DNA from: Listeria cossartiae subsp. cossartiae
Lineage (GTDB): Bacteria; Bacillota; Bacilli; Lactobacillales; Listeriaceae
Reading direction: 5' to 3'
Assembly: GCF_014224155.1 (NCBI RefSeq)
Contig: NZ_JAASUI010000001.1
Span: 868,001 to 932,000 of the forward strand
Length of the DNA: 64,000 bases
Below the pieces are notes generated by a model. The model did no database searches and was not told where the DNA came from. It saw nothing but the letters and a program-made list of their open reading frames with translations. Position numbers and translations under genes: made by a program. Shown here one piece after another: positions 41,514 through 51,683 of this stretch (its first letter is position 1; each line of letters starts with the position of its first letter).

Positions 41514-42068
41514 TTTTAAGGAATCGCGATATTCTTTTGGTGTCATATCGAATTCTTTTTTAAATACTTTGCAAAAATAGCTGGCTCTTGAGAAACCTAA
41601 GTTCTTGGCAATTGTATGCACTGCCCAGTCGCTTTTTTCTAATTGTTCTTTCGCATAGAGCATTTTTTGTTCATTGACGTAATTGATAAAATTAATATTC
41701 AATTCGTTTTTAAATAATTTACTTAAATAAAAGGGGCTTAAATAAACATAATTCGCTACTTCTTCTAGTGTGATAGAGCGGTGGATATTCTTTTTAATGT
41801 AACGAATGGCTTGTTTGATTTCTTTATGCTCGCCACCAGATTTACTTGCAGTAGCCGCTTCTTTTTTTGGTTGTTTTTGTTTTTCGTGCGCGGAGTAATA
41901 ATCACTTAGCACATCCAGCACTTCGACCGTTTCAAGCGAATGAAGTAGGGCGGAATGATCTGGATTTTTCTTGTTAAAATCTTCATGAATTTGTTGCGTA
42001 AATTGATTTTCAACTTGCTTAGTCATGAGTGGTTGAATGTTGATAACTTTTTCTTTCTCCAAATGCAA
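41511..42068 (-). CDS. Truncated PocR paralogue, AraC-family regulator
   Basis: A 185-residue protein whose C-terminal 104 residues are an AraC-type double helix-turn-helix about 60 percent identical to that of PocR (hand-counted 65 of 104). The second recognition region is nearly the same (NLGFsraSYFCKVFkKEFD). The PocR sensory domain is missing; the 80-residue N-part is charged and helical. The start is TTG at 42068 with AGGAGGAGG upstream, from an extended -10 promoter (TGG-TATAAT, 42095-42103). It is divergent from cblT. A role in cob control by sharing PocR operators is inferred. Confidence 0.85.
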   Translation of the reverse strand: MHLEKEKVINIQPLMTKQVENQFTQQIHEDFNKKNPDHSALLHSLETVEVLDVLSDYYSAHEKQKQPKKEAATASKSGGEHKEIKQAIRYIKKNIHRSITLEEVANYVYLSPFYLSKLFKNELNINFINYVNEQKMLYAKEQLEKSDWAVHTIAKNLGFSRASYFCKVFKKEFDMTPKEYRDSLK

Positions 42069-42094
42069 TTCCTCCTCCTATTCTACTTGCACTA

Positions 42095-42103
42095 ATTATA
42101 CCA
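42095..42103 (-). promoter_or_regulatory. Promoter of the PocR paralogue
   Basis: On the minus strand TGG-TATAAT is a perfect extended -10; the -35 region (GTTATT 17 nt upstream) is poor. Confidence 0.6.
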
Positions 42104-42163
42104 TAAAATCGCTTTAAATAACGTTTAATCCTGCATTTTAAATAGAACAATAAATTCTTTTTT

Positions 42164-42181
42164 ATAACAAAATATTGTCAT
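42164..42181. promoter_or_regulatory. Candidate operator palindrome (site 3, PocR paralogue/cblT)
   Basis: ATAACAAAATATTGTCAT differs by one base from site 1 (ATAACAATATATTGTCAT) over 18 positions. It sits between the two divergent promoters, about 65 nt upstream of the regulator -10 and 150 nt upstream of the cblT -10. The rest of the 300-base gap holds only the two promoters. Confidence 0.55.
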
Positions 42182-42305
42182 TTTCTTCGTTTGTAAAATA
42201 GAAATTGAGAAAAAGTTCACACTGGGGGCTATTTTTGCTGGATAAAACAGAAAAAATCAGATTTGAAAAGCTTGCACTATTTTGTTTTCGATGCTCTGAG
42301 TGACC

Positions 42306-42334
42306 TTGTACCAGTGGTTTAACAGGGATATAAT
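42306..42334 (+). promoter_or_regulatory. cblT/cbi operon promoter
   Basis: -35 TTGTAC (42306-42311), a 17-nt spacer and -10 TATAAT (42329-42334). Just downstream CGCTTTCA (42349-42356) matches the right half of a cre site; the left half is poor. Confidence 0.75.
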
Positions 42335-42375
42335 GAAATGGAAATAACGCTTTCATGAGAGGGTGATCTTTTCAA

Positions 42376-42870
42376 TTGAAGATTCAAAAATTAGTCTTAT
42401 GTGCGATGTTGATTGCGATGTGTGTAATTGGCGCGAACATAAAATTAATGGGTTCTGTTGCATTTGACGCAGCTCCAGCATTTATTGGAACTTTGCTGCT
42501 TGGTCCGATGTACGGGGCAGTGCTCGGGATTTTCGGTCATTTAACATCAGCACTACTCGCGGGTTTTCCGCTCACACTACCGATTCATTTGATTGTCGCT
42601 GGAATGATGGGTGTAACGATGCTAGCTTATGGCTACACGCGCCAAAAACTAGCTGAAAAAAATCAAATTTTAGCAATTAGTGTATCGAGTGTTGTTGCTT
42701 TTATTTTTAATTGTCCGTTATCATTACTCGCACTTTATCCATTAATGCATCAAGCGGTATTTGTTTTATTTCCAGTTCTTGCAGTGGGAACGATTTGTAA
42801 CATTTTAGTCGCAGAAATCGTTTACCAAGTATTGCCAGAACGCTGGAAAAGACGAATTGCCGGGTACTAA
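42376..42870 (+). CDS. cblT: CblT, alpha-ribazole transporter (ECF S-component-like)
   Basis: A 164-residue membrane protein with five or six helices, of the ECF transporter S-component kind (GAFxGTLLLGPMYGAVLGIFGH-like region: FIGTLLLGPMYGAVLGIFGH). In Listeria innocua a protein of this type imports alpha-ribazole, which CblS (5142) then phosphorylates, allowing cobalamin assembly without CobT. The start is TTG 42376 with GAGGGTGAT upstream. It lies between its promoter and the cobalamin riboswitch, so cblT itself escapes riboswitch control while the cbi genes do not. The symbol rests on context and family recall. Confidence 0.78.
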   Translation: MKIQKLVLCAMLIAMCVIGANIKLMGSVAFDAAPAFIGTLLLGPMYGAVLGIFGHLTSALLAGFPLTLPIHLIVAGMMGVTMLAYGYTRQKLAEKNQILAISVSSVVAFIFNCPLSLLALYPLMHQAVFVLFPVLAVGTICNILVAEIVYQVLPERWKRRIAGY

Positions 42871-42875
42871 ACAAC

Positions 42876-43174
42876 TAAATAGGTGAATATATTAATCCGG
42901 GAAAGAGGTGAAAATCCTCTACAGGCCCTAGCTACTGTAATACGGACGAAAGCCAAACATATGTCACTGGAAGCAATTCCGGGAAGACTGGTGAGTAGGA
43001 TGATGTTAAGTCAGGAGACCGCTTTTATATTCGATATCCAAAAACAACTTCTAAGGGAGCGAGTTGTCTTGATTAAGTAGATTTTCACGATGGGGAAGTT
43101 TCTTTGTGCTACAAGGAAATAGCTTATTTGCGTAAATCTCAAAAAGACGCCAAAGTTCTGTTTGGCGTCTTTTT
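42876..43174 (+). promoter_or_regulatory. Cobalamin riboswitch of the cbi operon
   Basis: Conserved elements are GAGGTGAAAATCCTC (42905-42919), GGCCCTAGCTACTGTAATACGG (the CCCxxxCTACTGTAA core near 42925-42941), GTCACTGG (42963-42970), CCGGGAAGACTGG and the B12 box AAGTCAGGAGACC (43008-43020). The expression platform ends in a perfect terminator: AAAAAGACGCCAAA (43141-43154) with TTTGGCGTCTTTTT (43161-43174), 28 nt before cbiA. With B12 bound, transcription should stop here. Confidence 0.92.
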
Positions 43175-43177
43175 TTA
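43141..43177 (+). terminator. Riboswitch-controlled terminator before cbiA
   Basis: A 14-bp perfect stem with loop GTTCTG and seven T at the end. Confidence 0.9.
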
Positions 43178-43202
43178 TGGCTAAATGGAAAGGTGAAAAG
43201 AG

Positions 43203-44561
43203 ATGAACAAAATCTTAATTGCGGCTGCATCAAGTGGCGCTGGCAAAACAACAGTCACGCTTGGAATTATGCATGCGCTTAAAAAAAGAGGCTTAGGAGT
43301 TCAACCATTTAAAGTAGGACCAGATTATATTGATACGAATTACCATCAAGCGATAACTGGCGTAGCATCGATTAATTTAGATAGTTTTCTGATTGATGAT
43401 GATGCGCTGCTCGCTGCTCTTTTTGAAAAGCACGGGGAATCGGCTGATATTTCGGTGATTGAAGGTGTAATGGGGTTGTTTGATGGGCTTGGGATTGATC
43501 GGGATAATGCGAGCACGTCCTTTATTGCCAAATGTACGAAAACACCGGTGATTTTAGTTGTAGACGGTAAAGCGATTTCGACTTCCGCGGCGGCGATTGT
43601 GGATGGTTTTAACCGTTTTGATCCAGAGCTAAAAATTGCTGGCGTGATTATTAATCGAGTTGCTTCAGAAAATCATTTTTCATTGATAAAAGGGGCGATT
43701 GAGCGCTATACGGATGTGCCGGTTCTAGGATATTTGCCGAAAAATGTGGCGGTAGCACTTCCGGAACGGCATCTGGGCTTGGTACCACAAGAGGAAATGA
43801 CGGAATTAGAAGCAAAATGGGAGTTGCTTGGCGATTTGATTGCTGAACATGTTGATTTGGATCAGTTGTTGGAAATAAGCAAGTCTGGTGAAGATTTGGT
43901 CGGAGAGTCACAGGATATCACGCTACCGGACTTTTCTGGGCTTCGAGTTGCTTATGCGCTCGATGCGGCATTCCATTTTTATTATCAAGATAATTTAGAA
44001 CTGATTCGTTCGACTGGGGCAATGCTTATTCCGTTCAGTCCACTGGAAGATAAGGAAGTTCCAAAAGCTGATTTTATCTATATTGGTGGCGGTTTTCCGG
44101 AGGTATTTGCGGACCGACTTGCAAAGAATAGCACGATGCGAAAATCGATTTTGGCGGCACATGAAAAAGGCATTCCAATTTATGCGGAGTGTGGTGGTTT
44201 GATGTATCTTGGTTCAGCGCTTGAAATGAACGATGCGCAATATGAAATGGTCGGCGTTTTTTCTGGGATTAGTAAGATGACAACGCGACTTCGGAAGTTT
44301 GGGTACTGCACGGCGGAACCATTGGAAGACACGTTGATTGGTAAAAAAGGGACGGCGATTCGCGGCCATGAATTCCATCATTCCGTTTTTGAAACGACCG
44401 AAACGCCTTGTTTGCAGCTTTCGAAAAAACGAGACGGCGAAATAGTGAAAGCATGGCAAGGTGGCTATCAGAAAGGTAATACGTTCGCGAGTTATTTACA
44501 TATTCATTTTTATCAAAATCCAGCCATTTTAATGCAGATGTTTGGGGCGGCGAGACGATGA
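43203..44561 (+). CDS. cbiA: CbiA, cobyrinic acid a,c-diamide synthase
   Basis: A 452-residue glutamine amidotransferase that amidates the a and c side chains of cobyrinic acid. The N-terminal ATP loop is [20 protein letters not shown], with [14 protein letters not shown] nearby. The C-terminal triad-type amidotransferase domain has its nucleophile Cys in [11 protein letters not shown] and a GxEFHHS histidine region. It is the first gene after the riboswitch; its stop overlaps cbiB by 4 nt. Confidence 0.95.
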   Translation: MNKILIAAASSGAGKTTVTLGIMHALKKRGLGVQPFKVGPDYIDTNYHQAITGVASINLDSFLIDDDALLAALFEKHGESADISVIEGVMGLFDGLGIDRDNASTSFIAKCTKTPVILVVDGKAISTSAAAIVDGFNRFDPELKIAGVIINRVASENHFSLIKGAIERYTDVPVLGYLPKNVAVALPERHLGLVPQEEMTELEAKWELLGDLIAEHVDLDQLLEISKSGEDLVGESQDITLPDFSGLRVAYALDAAFHFYYQDNLELIRSTGAMLIPFSPLEDKEVPKADFIYIGGGFPEVFADRLAKNSTMRKSILAAHEKGIPIYAECGGLMYLGSALEMNDAQYEMVGVFSGISKMTTRLRKFGYCTAEPLEDTLIGKKGTAIRGHEFHHSVFETTETPCLQLSKKRDGEIVKAWQGGYQKGNTFASYLHIHFYQNPAILMQMFGAARR

Positions 44562-45505
44562 CATTACTATTTTATACGGCAGCTTTCATTTTAGATTGCT
44601 TACTAGGTGACCCTTACAGCTGGCCGCATCCTATCAAAGCAATTGGGAATTGGATTCACTTTTTAACTACTGTGTTGCGGAAAATTTTTCATGGAAAGGG
44701 ATTGTATTTTGCGGGCGGATTATTATTTGTTCTCACGGTTGGCGCAACGGGTATTGCATCATGGCTCGTCCTTTACCTTAGTGCAAAAATTGCTTTTTGG
44801 CTTTATGCAGCTGTTTTCATTTACTTAGGTTATACGACGCTTGCGATGACTTGCCTTGCGAAAGAAGCGCGGAAAATAGCGCGGACACTGGCAGATGGAG
44901 ATTTGGCTGCTGCTAGGGTGCAAGTTGGAATGATAGTTGGTCGCGATACAGATAAATTATCCGCAGAAGAAATTAGTAAAGCGACAATCGAAACGGTGGC
45001 TGAAAATACGGCAGACGGTGTAATTGCACCACTTTTTTACTTGTTCATCGGTGGACCAGTGCTTGCTTTGATGTATAAGGCAGTCAATACGCTGGATTCG
45101 ATGGTCGGTTATAAAAATGAAAAATATCGCGCGATTGGTTTTGTTTCCGCGAAAATGGATGACATCGCCAATTTTATTCCAGCAAGATTATCTTGGTTTT
45201 TCCTCGTTATTGCGAGTTTTATTTTAAGGTATGATGGGCGTGCGGCTTGGGTGATAGGGCTGCGGGACCGGAAAAATCATACGAGTCCTAATTGTGCTTA
45301 TCCGGAAGGCGCAGTAGCCGGAGCGCTCGGGATTACGCTTGGTGGCACGCATGAATATTTTGGTGAAACAGTTGTCAAGCCAACAATCGGCAGCGGAACT
45401 AAACCAGTGACACAAACAGAAATTAGCCAAACAATTTACTTATTATATGCGGCATCAACTATCGCATTTATCATTTTTGCAAGTATCTATCTAATACTAT
45501 TTTAA
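44558..45505 (+). CDS. cbiB: CbiB, adenosylcobinamide-phosphate synthase
   Basis: A 315-residue membrane protein that attaches aminopropanol phosphate (made by PduX and CobD) to adenosylcobyric acid. It begins with [19 protein letters not shown]; later [33 protein letters not shown] and the C-terminal [21 protein letters not shown] loops are typical. It has at least four hydrophobic helices. Confidence 0.94.
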   Translation: MTLLFYTAAFILDCLLGDPYSWPHPIKAIGNWIHFLTTVLRKIFHGKGLYFAGGLLFVLTVGATGIASWLVLYLSAKIAFWLYAAVFIYLGYTTLAMTCLAKEARKIARTLADGDLAAARVQVGMIVGRDTDKLSAEEISKATIETVAENTADGVIAPLFYLFIGGPVLALMYKAVNTLDSMVGYKNEKYRAIGFVSAKMDDIANFIPARLSWFFLVIASFILRYDGRAAWVIGLRDRKNHTSPNCAYPEGAVAGALGITLGGTHEYFGETVVKPTIGSGTKPVTQTEISQTIYLLYAASTIAFIIFASIYLILF

Positions 45506-45517
45506 AGGAGTGGCACA

Positions 45518-46150
45518 ATGAACTACATTAAAAATCCAGCCAAAATTGAAGAGAAAAGCTTTGAAATTATTCAACAAATTATTGACGATATTCGTCCAGA
45601 CTATACGTTTCAAAACAAACTAGAGGAAGCGATTATCAAGCGTGCCATACATACGACAGCAGATTTTGATTACTTGGATAGCCTTGTATTTCAACAGGAT
45701 GTTATCGCAAAAATTATTCATGTTCTCCAAAATAAAGGAACAATTTTCACTGATACTAATATGGCGCTAAGTGGTATTAACAAGCGGCTTTTAGATGAAC
45801 TTGGTTGTAAATATCATTGTTATGTGAGCGATCCAGAAACAATGGAAATTGCTAAACAGCACGGAATTACGCGCTCGATGGCCGGGATTAAACTTGCTTC
45901 GCTCAAAGATGGACCGAAAATTTTTGTTCTAGGAAATGCCCCAACTGCGGTGTATAAAATTATCGAAATGACGGAAAGTGGCCAGTTACAAGCAGATGCG
46001 GTCGTGGCAGTTCCTGTTGGTTTTGTTGGAGCAGCTGAATGTAAAGAAGAAATTTTGGAAACAGATATCCCAGCAATTGTGGCTCGTGGTAGAAAAGGTG
46101 GTAGTAACCTTGCTGCAGCCATCATTAATGCAATCTTGATTACGATGTAA
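45518..46150 (+). CDS. cbiC: CbiC, cobalt-precorrin-8 methylmutase
   Basis: A 210-residue isomerase that moves the C-11 methyl group to C-12, giving cobyrinate. The catalytic His lies in IKRAIHTTADFDY (around residue 45), and the C-terminal PVGFVGAAECKEEI and ARGRKGGSNLAAAIINA segments are family hallmarks. The ribosome site is AAAGGAG. Confidence 0.94.
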   Translation: MNYIKNPAKIEEKSFEIIQQIIDDIRPDYTFQNKLEEAIIKRAIHTTADFDYLDSLVFQQDVIAKIIHVLQNKGTIFTDTNMALSGINKRLLDELGCKYHCYVSDPETMEIAKQHGITRSMAGIKLASLKDGPKIFVLGNAPTAVYKIIEMTESGQLQADAVVAVPVGFVGAAECKEEILETDIPAIVARGRKGGSNLAAAIINAILITM

Positions 46151-46165
46151 AGAAGGCGACGAGCG

Positions 46166-47287
46166 ATGGAAGATTTTATTTATTACAACGGCAAAAAGTA
46201 TCGCAAAGGCTACACGACTGGGACTTGTGCGGCAGCCGCGGCTAAAGCTTGTGTCGAAATGATGTTAACGCAAGAAGAAGTGAGCGCAGTACAAGTTACG
46301 ACGACCGGCGGAACCATCCTTGAAATCCCTGTAGCCCATCAACAATTTTCCAAAAATAAAGCTACCGCTGCGGTTCAAAAAGATGGCGGAGACGATATTG
46401 ATGCGACACACGGAATGTGGATTTTTGTGGATGTGGAATTAACGGATAGCATAGAAGTTGTGCTGGACGGCGGTGTTGGCATCGGTCGCGCCACGCAAAA
46501 AGGAATTTCTGTAGCAGTTGGTGAAGCGGCGATTAACCCGGCACCACGGAAAAATATTTTAGCTACTGTGCGTGAATCACTTGGCGAAAATCGTGGTGCA
46601 AACATTTTAGTTTATGCCCCGGAAGGCGAAGAGCGCGCCAAACGCACGATGAACAGCAATTTAGGCATCATCGGCGGAATTTCTATTTTAGGAACGACCG
46701 GCATTGTTACCCCAATGTCAGATGAAGGCTGGAAAAAATCGCTATCGATGGAACTTGAAATGAAACGTAATCAAGGGCTTGACCAAATTATTCTCGTTCC
46801 CGGTAATTATGGCGATGATTTTGTCCAAAATACACTTGGCTTTTCAAGTGATAATATCGTTTCGATGAGTAATTTTGTTGGTTATATGTTAAAAGAAACG
46901 CAGCGCCTCGCTTTCAAAAAAGTGCTGATGGTCGGTCATTTTGGCAAATTGGTGAAAGTTTCTGCGGGGATTTTCACGACTTATAGCAAGGATGCGGATG
47001 CGCGGGCGGAAATCTTAGTGGCGAATTTAGCTTTACTCGGCGCGCCGTTATCACTTTTACAAGAAGTAGAGCAGTGCAATACGACAGAAGCGGCAGGCGA
47101 ATTGATTGAAACAGCTGGTTACACGCAAGTTTATGACGTTATCGCGCAAAAAATCAAAGCAAGATCAGAGCGCTTTTTGAAATTCACGAAACCAAGCGTG
47201 GAAATTGATGTTGTCACTTTTTCGACCGAGCGCGGTTTACTTGCTGCAACGAAAGACATTGAAGTACTTCGGGAGGAATGGCGATGA
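46166..47287 (+). CDS. cbiD: CbiD, cobalt-precorrin-5B C1-methyltransferase
   Basis: A 373-residue enzyme of the anaerobic pathway that methylates C-1. It opens with [20 protein letters not shown], where the TTGTCA motif is diagnostic. Later [13 protein letters not shown] and [10 protein letters not shown] appear. The end overlaps the cbiE start (ATGA at 47284). Confidence 0.94.
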   Translation: MEDFIYYNGKKYRKGYTTGTCAAAAAKACVEMMLTQEEVSAVQVTTTGGTILEIPVAHQQFSKNKATAAVQKDGGDDIDATHGMWIFVDVELTDSIEVVLDGGVGIGRATQKGISVAVGEAAINPAPRKNILATVRESLGENRGANILVYAPEGEERAKRTMNSNLGIIGGISILGTTGIVTPMSDEGWKKSLSMELEMKRNQGLDQIILVPGNYGDDFVQNTLGFSSDNIVSMSNFVGYMLKETQRLAFKKVLMVGHFGKLVKVSAGIFTTYSKDADARAEILVANLALLGAPLSLLQEVEQCNTTEAAGELIETAGYTQVYDVIAQKIKARSERFLKFTKPSVEIDVVTFSTERGLLAATKDIEVLREEWR

Positions 47288-47880
47288 TTACCGTAGTTGG
47301 AATTGGACCAGGTGATACCAAACTATTAATCAATGAGGCAAAATTGGCGATAAGCACAGCGGATATAGTATACGGCTCAACAAGGCAATTACAAGAAATT
47401 GCTGCATTAACAACTGCAACGCCAAAGCTTTTACCAAAAAAACTGGCTGAGTTGAAAAATATCCCTCATCAAAATCAACAGGTAGTGATTTTAGCATCAG
47501 GTGATCCACTGCTTTACGGAATTGGTAACTGGGCGATGGCGAATTTTGCGGAAGATGTTCGGATTATCCCGGGAATTAGTGCGATTCAAATGATGTTTCA
47601 CCAAATCAAATTACCAATGAATGATTGTTTTATTACGAGCAGTCATGGCAAAACGCCAAATTTTGATTTTCTATTACAACATGAAAAAGTTGCAATGGTG
47701 ACAGATACAATTATCGGTCCATATGAAATTGCAGCAGAAATTTTAAAACGAAACTTAAACAAAATGATGTTTATTGGTGAAAATTTAAGCGCTAAAGAAG
47801 AACGAATTCACAAGTTAAAGCCCGAAGATGTGGCAAAAAAATACGATATGAATGTAGTGGTGATTATAGATGAAGGATGA
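47284..47880 (+). CDS. cbiE: CbiE, cobalt-precorrin-7 C5-methyltransferase
   Basis: A 198-residue SAM-dependent tetrapyrrole methylase with the N-terminal [12 protein letters not shown] glycine loop and [13 protein letters not shown] (GDP motif). It acts with CbiT at C-5 and C-15. I chose ATG 47284 because GGGAGGA is 6 nt before it; an in-frame ATG at 47278 touches the ribosome site. Confidence 0.93.
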   Translation: MITVVGIGPGDTKLLINEAKLAISTADIVYGSTRQLQEIAALTTATPKLLPKKLAELKNIPHQNQQVVILASGDPLLYGIGNWAMANFAEDVRIIPGISAIQMMFHQIKLPMNDCFITSSHGKTPNFDFLLQHEKVAMVTDTIIGPYEIAAEILKRNLNKMMFIGENLSAKEERIHKLKPEDVAKKYDMNVVVIIDEG

Positions 47881-48439
47881 AGTATTTATTCGCGGAAAAG
47901 TGCCAATGACAAAAGCAGAAGTCCGAGCGGCGAGCATTGATTTGCTTAGTTTAGACGATACGAGTAAAAATTTCCTTGATGTTGGCGCGGGAACAGGGAG
48001 CGTTGGCTTGCAAGTAGCTTGTAATTTCCCACAAATCCACGTTACTGCGATTGAGCGAAACCCAGATGCTGTCGATTTAATTAAACAAAATCAAGCTAAG
48101 TTTGGTTTAGAGAATGTCAATGTCATCGAAGCTTATGCGCCAATCGAATTGCCTGAAACCGAAACTTTCGATGCAATTTTTATAGGCGGAAGTGGCGGCA
48201 ATTTAACCGATATTATTGATTGGTCACTCGCACATTTGAACGTGGGTGGCAGTTTAGTTCTTAATTTTATTTTGTTAGAAAATGCGTTAACAGCGATGAA
48301 CCATTTAGAAAAAATAACCGTGAGCGAATTAACGATGAAACAAATTCAAGTTTCGAATTGGCATAAACTTGGGGCAGGGCATTACTTTGAACCACAAAAT
48401 CCAACCATCATTATTGGCTGTAAAAAACTAGAGGAGTGA
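47870..48439 (+). CDS. cbiT: CbiT, cobalt-precorrin-6B C15-methyltransferase (decarboxylating)
   Basis: A 189-residue class I (Rossmann-type) SAM methyltransferase, unlike the other Cbi methylases. The SAM-binding motif is [16 protein letters not shown] (about residues 36-51), and [12 protein letters not shown] is the acidic ribose-binding strand. It methylates C-15 and decarboxylates the acetate side chain. It starts 11 nt inside cbiE. Confidence 0.93.
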   Translation: MKDEVFIRGKVPMTKAEVRAASIDLLSLDDTSKNFLDVGAGTGSVGLQVACNFPQIHVTAIERNPDAVDLIKQNQAKFGLENVNVIEAYAPIELPETETFDAIFIGGSGGNLTDIIDWSLAHLNVGGSLVLNFILLENALTAMNHLEKITVSELTMKQIQVSNWHKLGAGHYFEPQNPTIIIGCKKLEE

Positions 48440-48444
48440 AGAAA

Positions 48445-49194
48445 ATGGCAGAAGTACATTTCGTCGGAGCAGGACCTGGAGATAAAGAATTAATCACATT
48501 AAAAGGATATCAATTATTAAAAGATGCGGATGTCGTTATTTATGCTGGATCTCTCGTGAATCCAGAGTTGCTGGAATATTGTAAGCCCGACTGCGAAATC
48601 CATAATAGTGCGAGCATGAACTTAATCGAAATTATTGACTGCATGGAAGCCGGCGTAACAGCTGGGAAAGAAGTTGTTCGTTTGCAAACAGGTGACTTCT
48701 CTATTTATGGATCGATTCGTGAGCAAGTTGAGGAAATGAAAAAACGTTCGATTCCATTTACTTGTACGCCAGGTGTAAGTTCATTCCTCGGTGCGGCGAG
48801 TAGTTTTGGCGTCGAATATACGGTTCCAGAAGTTAGCCAAAGTGTGATTATTACGCGAATGGCTGGCAGAACACCGGTGCCGTCGCGCGAATCTCTTAGA
48901 TCATACGCCGCGCACCAAACATCGATGGTTATTTTCTTATCCGTTCAAGGCATTCGAAAAGTCGTTTCCGAATTAATCAAAGGTGGCTATAAACCAGAGA
49001 CTCCGGCGGCCGTTATTTATAAAGCAACTTGGGCGGAAGAAAAGAAAGTAACGGGAACTTTAGCCGATATCGCGGAAAAAGTGACCGAAGCTGGCATTAC
49101 GAAAACGGCATTAATTATGGTTGGTGATTTCCTTGGAGAAGAATTTTACTATTCCAAGCTATACGACAAGGATTTCAAACATGAGTACAGATAA
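48445..49194 (+). CDS. cbiF: CbiF, cobalt-precorrin-4 C11-methyltransferase
   Basis: A 249-residue tetrapyrrole methylase with the [17 protein letters not shown] loop at the N-terminus, [17 protein letters not shown] and [13 protein letters not shown]. The GAGGAG ribosome site places the start at ATG 48445; a GTG at 48436 is inside it. It overlaps cbiG by 14 nt. Confidence 0.94.
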   Translation: MAEVHFVGAGPGDKELITLKGYQLLKDADVVIYAGSLVNPELLEYCKPDCEIHNSASMNLIEIIDCMEAGVTAGKEVVRLQTGDFSIYGSIREQVEEMKKRSIPFTCTPGVSSFLGAASSFGVEYTVPEVSQSVIITRMAGRTPVPSRESLRSYAAHQTSMVIFLSVQGIRKVVSELIKGGYKPETPAAVIYKATWAEEKKVTGTLADIAEKVTEAGITKTALIMVGDFLGEEFYYSKLYDKDFKHEYR

Positions 49195-50212
49195 AATCGC
49201 GATAATTGCTGTCACTGAACGTGGTCGTGATTTAGCAATAACCTTAGCGGAAACAGTATCCGCGACAATTTTTGTACCAGAAAAACATCGAAATGAACAG
49301 ACGCACGCTTTATTGCCTGATTTTGGCACGGCGATGCGGCGGATTTTCAACGACTATCAAGCCTTAATTTGTATAATGGCGACCGGAATTGCCGTTCGAA
49401 CGCTGGCTCCAGTGATAGAAGATAAACTTTCAGATCCAGCAGTACTCGTCATGGATGAATATGGCCAATTTATCATTAGTTTACTTTCCGGTCATGTTGG
49501 TGGAGCGAATGCGTTAACCGAAGAAATTGCTACAATAACAGGCGGTGTGGCAGTTATTACAACCGCTACTGACCGAGCAAATGTAGCTGCGATTGATAAT
49601 ATCGCTAAACAATTAGACGGTTATTTGCCTGATTTTAAAGCAACAACGAAACGTATTAATGGCTTACTCGCAGCGGGAAAAGAAGTCGGTTTGCACGTAG
49701 ATGAGCCGTTTGAAGTTGATACGCGAGGTTTTACTAACAAAGAAGTGAGTCCGCAAATTTTCATTTCAACTAAAAATAATTTACCAACCGCAAAAATAGA
49801 ACGAATCCAGCTAGTGCCTAGGCAATTTATTCTCGGAGTCGGCTGTCGAAAAGGCATTTCAGCGGAAACAATCGATACCGTATTTACACATTTTTGTGAA
49901 CAAGAAAACATACATCCGCGAGCATTTCGCGCAATTCATAGCATTACACTCAAAGCGGAAGAACCAGCAATTCTACATTTAGCGGAACAGTGGGGCATCG
50001 AGTTTATCGTTCATTCAGCGGAAGAATTGCAAACAGTCGCTGGGAAATACCCAACGTCCGCATTTGTTCAAAAAACCGTACAAGTAGGAAATGTCGCCTT
50101 ATCATCAGCAGATATTGGTAGTAATGGAAACGTGATTACGAGCCGATTTGCCGAAAATGGCGTGACATTCGCAGCAGGAAAATTAATTAAAAACAGTGAG
50201 GTGGCAAAATGA
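49181..50212 (+). CDS. cbiG: CbiG, cobalt-precorrin-5A hydrolase
   Basis: A 343-residue enzyme that opens the delta-lactone ring of cobalt-precorrin-5A, releasing acetaldehyde. Segments include [41 protein letters not shown] and the C-terminal [15 protein letters not shown]. The ATG at 49181 has AAGGAT upstream; the frame stays open further into cbiF but without a start site. It overlaps cbiH by 4 nt. Confidence 0.92.
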   Translation: MSTDKIAIIAVTERGRDLAITLAETVSATIFVPEKHRNEQTHALLPDFGTAMRRIFNDYQALICIMATGIAVRTLAPVIEDKLSDPAVLVMDEYGQFIISLLSGHVGGANALTEEIATITGGVAVITTATDRANVAAIDNIAKQLDGYLPDFKATTKRINGLLAAGKEVGLHVDEPFEVDTRGFTNKEVSPQIFISTKNNLPTAKIERIQLVPRQFILGVGCRKGISAETIDTVFTHFCEQENIHPRAFRAIHSITLKAEEPAILHLAEQWGIEFIVHSAEELQTVAGKYPTSAFVQKTVQVGNVALSSADIGSNGNVITSRFAENGVTFAAGKLIKNSEVAK

Positions 50213-50934
50213 TTTATGTAATCGGAATTGGCCCAGGAGACAAACGTTTAATGACTGGCGAAGCACTGCAAGCAATAGAAGATGCAGACGTTATCGTTGG
50301 TTATGTAACCTATATCAAACTAATCAAAGAGCTAATTAAAGATAAAGAAGTAGTGAAAACGGGGATGCGCCGTGAAATCGATCGCTGCCAAGAAGCCGTA
50401 AATATCGCATTAACAGGCAAAAAAGTGGCTGTTGTTTCCAGTGGTGATGCTGGGATTTACGGGATGGCTGGTTTGGTTTTAGAACTGGCAGAAAAAAGTG
50501 ATCCCAACCTAGAAGTCAAAGTAATCCCGGGAATTACCGCAAGTATTGGAGCGGCCGCAGTTCTCGGCGCGCCAATCATGCACGATTTTTGCCATATTAG
50601 TTTAAGCGATTTAATGACGCCGTGGGAAGTCATCGAAAAACGTTTAACGCATGCGGCAATGGCTGATTTTGTCGTTTGCTTTTACAACCCACGAAGTAAA
50701 GGTCGCGCGAACCATTTAGCGAACGCTTTTCAAAAAATGATGGAACATAAATCAGGAGATACGGTTGTTGGTATCGTCAAAGATGTTGGTCGCAAAGAAG
50801 AACGGAAAATTATTACAACAATGCGTGATATTGATTATGAACTAGTAGATATGACAACGATGGTCATTGTAGGTAACAAAGAAACCTACGTGAAAAATGG
50901 CAAAATGATCACACCACGAGGCTACTCTCTATGA
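50209..50934 (+). CDS. cbiH: CbiH, cobalt-precorrin-3 C17-methyltransferase
   Basis: A 241-residue tetrapyrrole methylase responsible for ring contraction and C-17 methylation. It has VIGIGPGDKRLMTGEA at the N-terminus, VVSSGDAGIYGMAGLVLE and VIPGITASIGAAAVLGAP. It overlaps cbiG and cbiJ by 4 nt each. Confidence 0.94.
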   Translation: MIYVIGIGPGDKRLMTGEALQAIEDADVIVGYVTYIKLIKELIKDKEVVKTGMRREIDRCQEAVNIALTGKKVAVVSSGDAGIYGMAGLVLELAEKSDPNLEVKVIPGITASIGAAAVLGAPIMHDFCHISLSDLMTPWEVIEKRLTHAAMADFVVCFYNPRSKGRANHLANAFQKMMEHKSGDTVVGIVKDVGRKEERKIITTMRDIDYELVDMTTMVIVGNKETYVKNGKMITPRGYSL

Positions 50935-51683
50935 TTTTCGTACTTGGCGGGACTTCGGATAGCTTGATCATTAGTGATTGGCTAACGGAAACAAAGCAAG
51001 CCTTCATCCTCTCTGTCGCAACAGATTACGGAGAAATTTTAGCTAATCAGCACGCCGAAAACGTATTTTGCGGCAGATTATCGAAAGAAGCAATGCTTGA
51101 AAAATGGCACGGTGAAAAGGTTCATCTTGTCATTGATGCGACCCATCCATTCGCGACCATCGTTTCTGAAACCGCAATGGATGCATGCAAAGAAGCGAAC
51201 ATTCCTTATATTCGTTTCGAACGCACAAGCGAACAAACGGACAACACTTATTTAGTCAATGATATCAACGAAGCCTGCACAGTCGCAGCAAAATTAGGAC
51301 AACGTATTTTCCTGACAACTGGCAGCAAAAATTTACCGGAATTTGTGAAAGGTCTAAAACAACAACATATCATCGCCCGTATTTTACCTGTATCTGACGT
51401 GATTCGTTCAGCAGAAGAACTCGGACTCGTTGCCGACCAAATCATCGGCATGAAAGGACCGTTCACGACAGAAGCAAACCGAACACAATTAGAAATGACT
51501 GGGGCAGATGTTTTAATCACCAAAGAAAGCGGCAAACAAGGCGGCTTCCAAGAAAAACTTACGGCAGCAGCAGAACTAAATATTCCCGTCATTGTCATTC
51601 GCCGCAAAAAATTAAATTATCCAATCGAAATAAATCATTTAACCGAACTACCAGAAATTTTAACTCAATTGGAGGTCTACTAA
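50931..51683 (+). CDS. cbiJ: CbiJ, cobalt-precorrin-6A reductase
   Basis: A 250-residue NADH-dependent reductase of the macrocycle. The N-terminal FVLGGTSDSLIIS binds the dinucleotide, and VIDATHPFATIVSETAMDAC and LTTGSKNLPEF are conserved in the family. Its last base is shared with the next start. Confidence 0.93.
   Translation: MIFVLGGTSDSLIISDWLTETKQAFILSVATDYGEILANQHAENVFCGRLSKEAMLEKWHGEKVHLVIDATHPFATIVSETAMDACKEANIPYIRFERTSEQTDNTYLVNDINEACTVAAKLGQRIFLTTGSKNLPEFVKGLKQQHIIARILPVSDVIRSAEELGLVADQIIGMKGPFTTEANRTQLEMTGADVLITKESGKQGGFQEKLTAAAELNIPVIVIRRKKLNYPIEINHLTELPEILTQLEVY

Noticed and set aside
42883..43080. Open reading frame of 65 codons before cbiA
   Set aside because: It covers the cobalamin riboswitch aptamer; the protein looks like nothing known and has no ribosome site.
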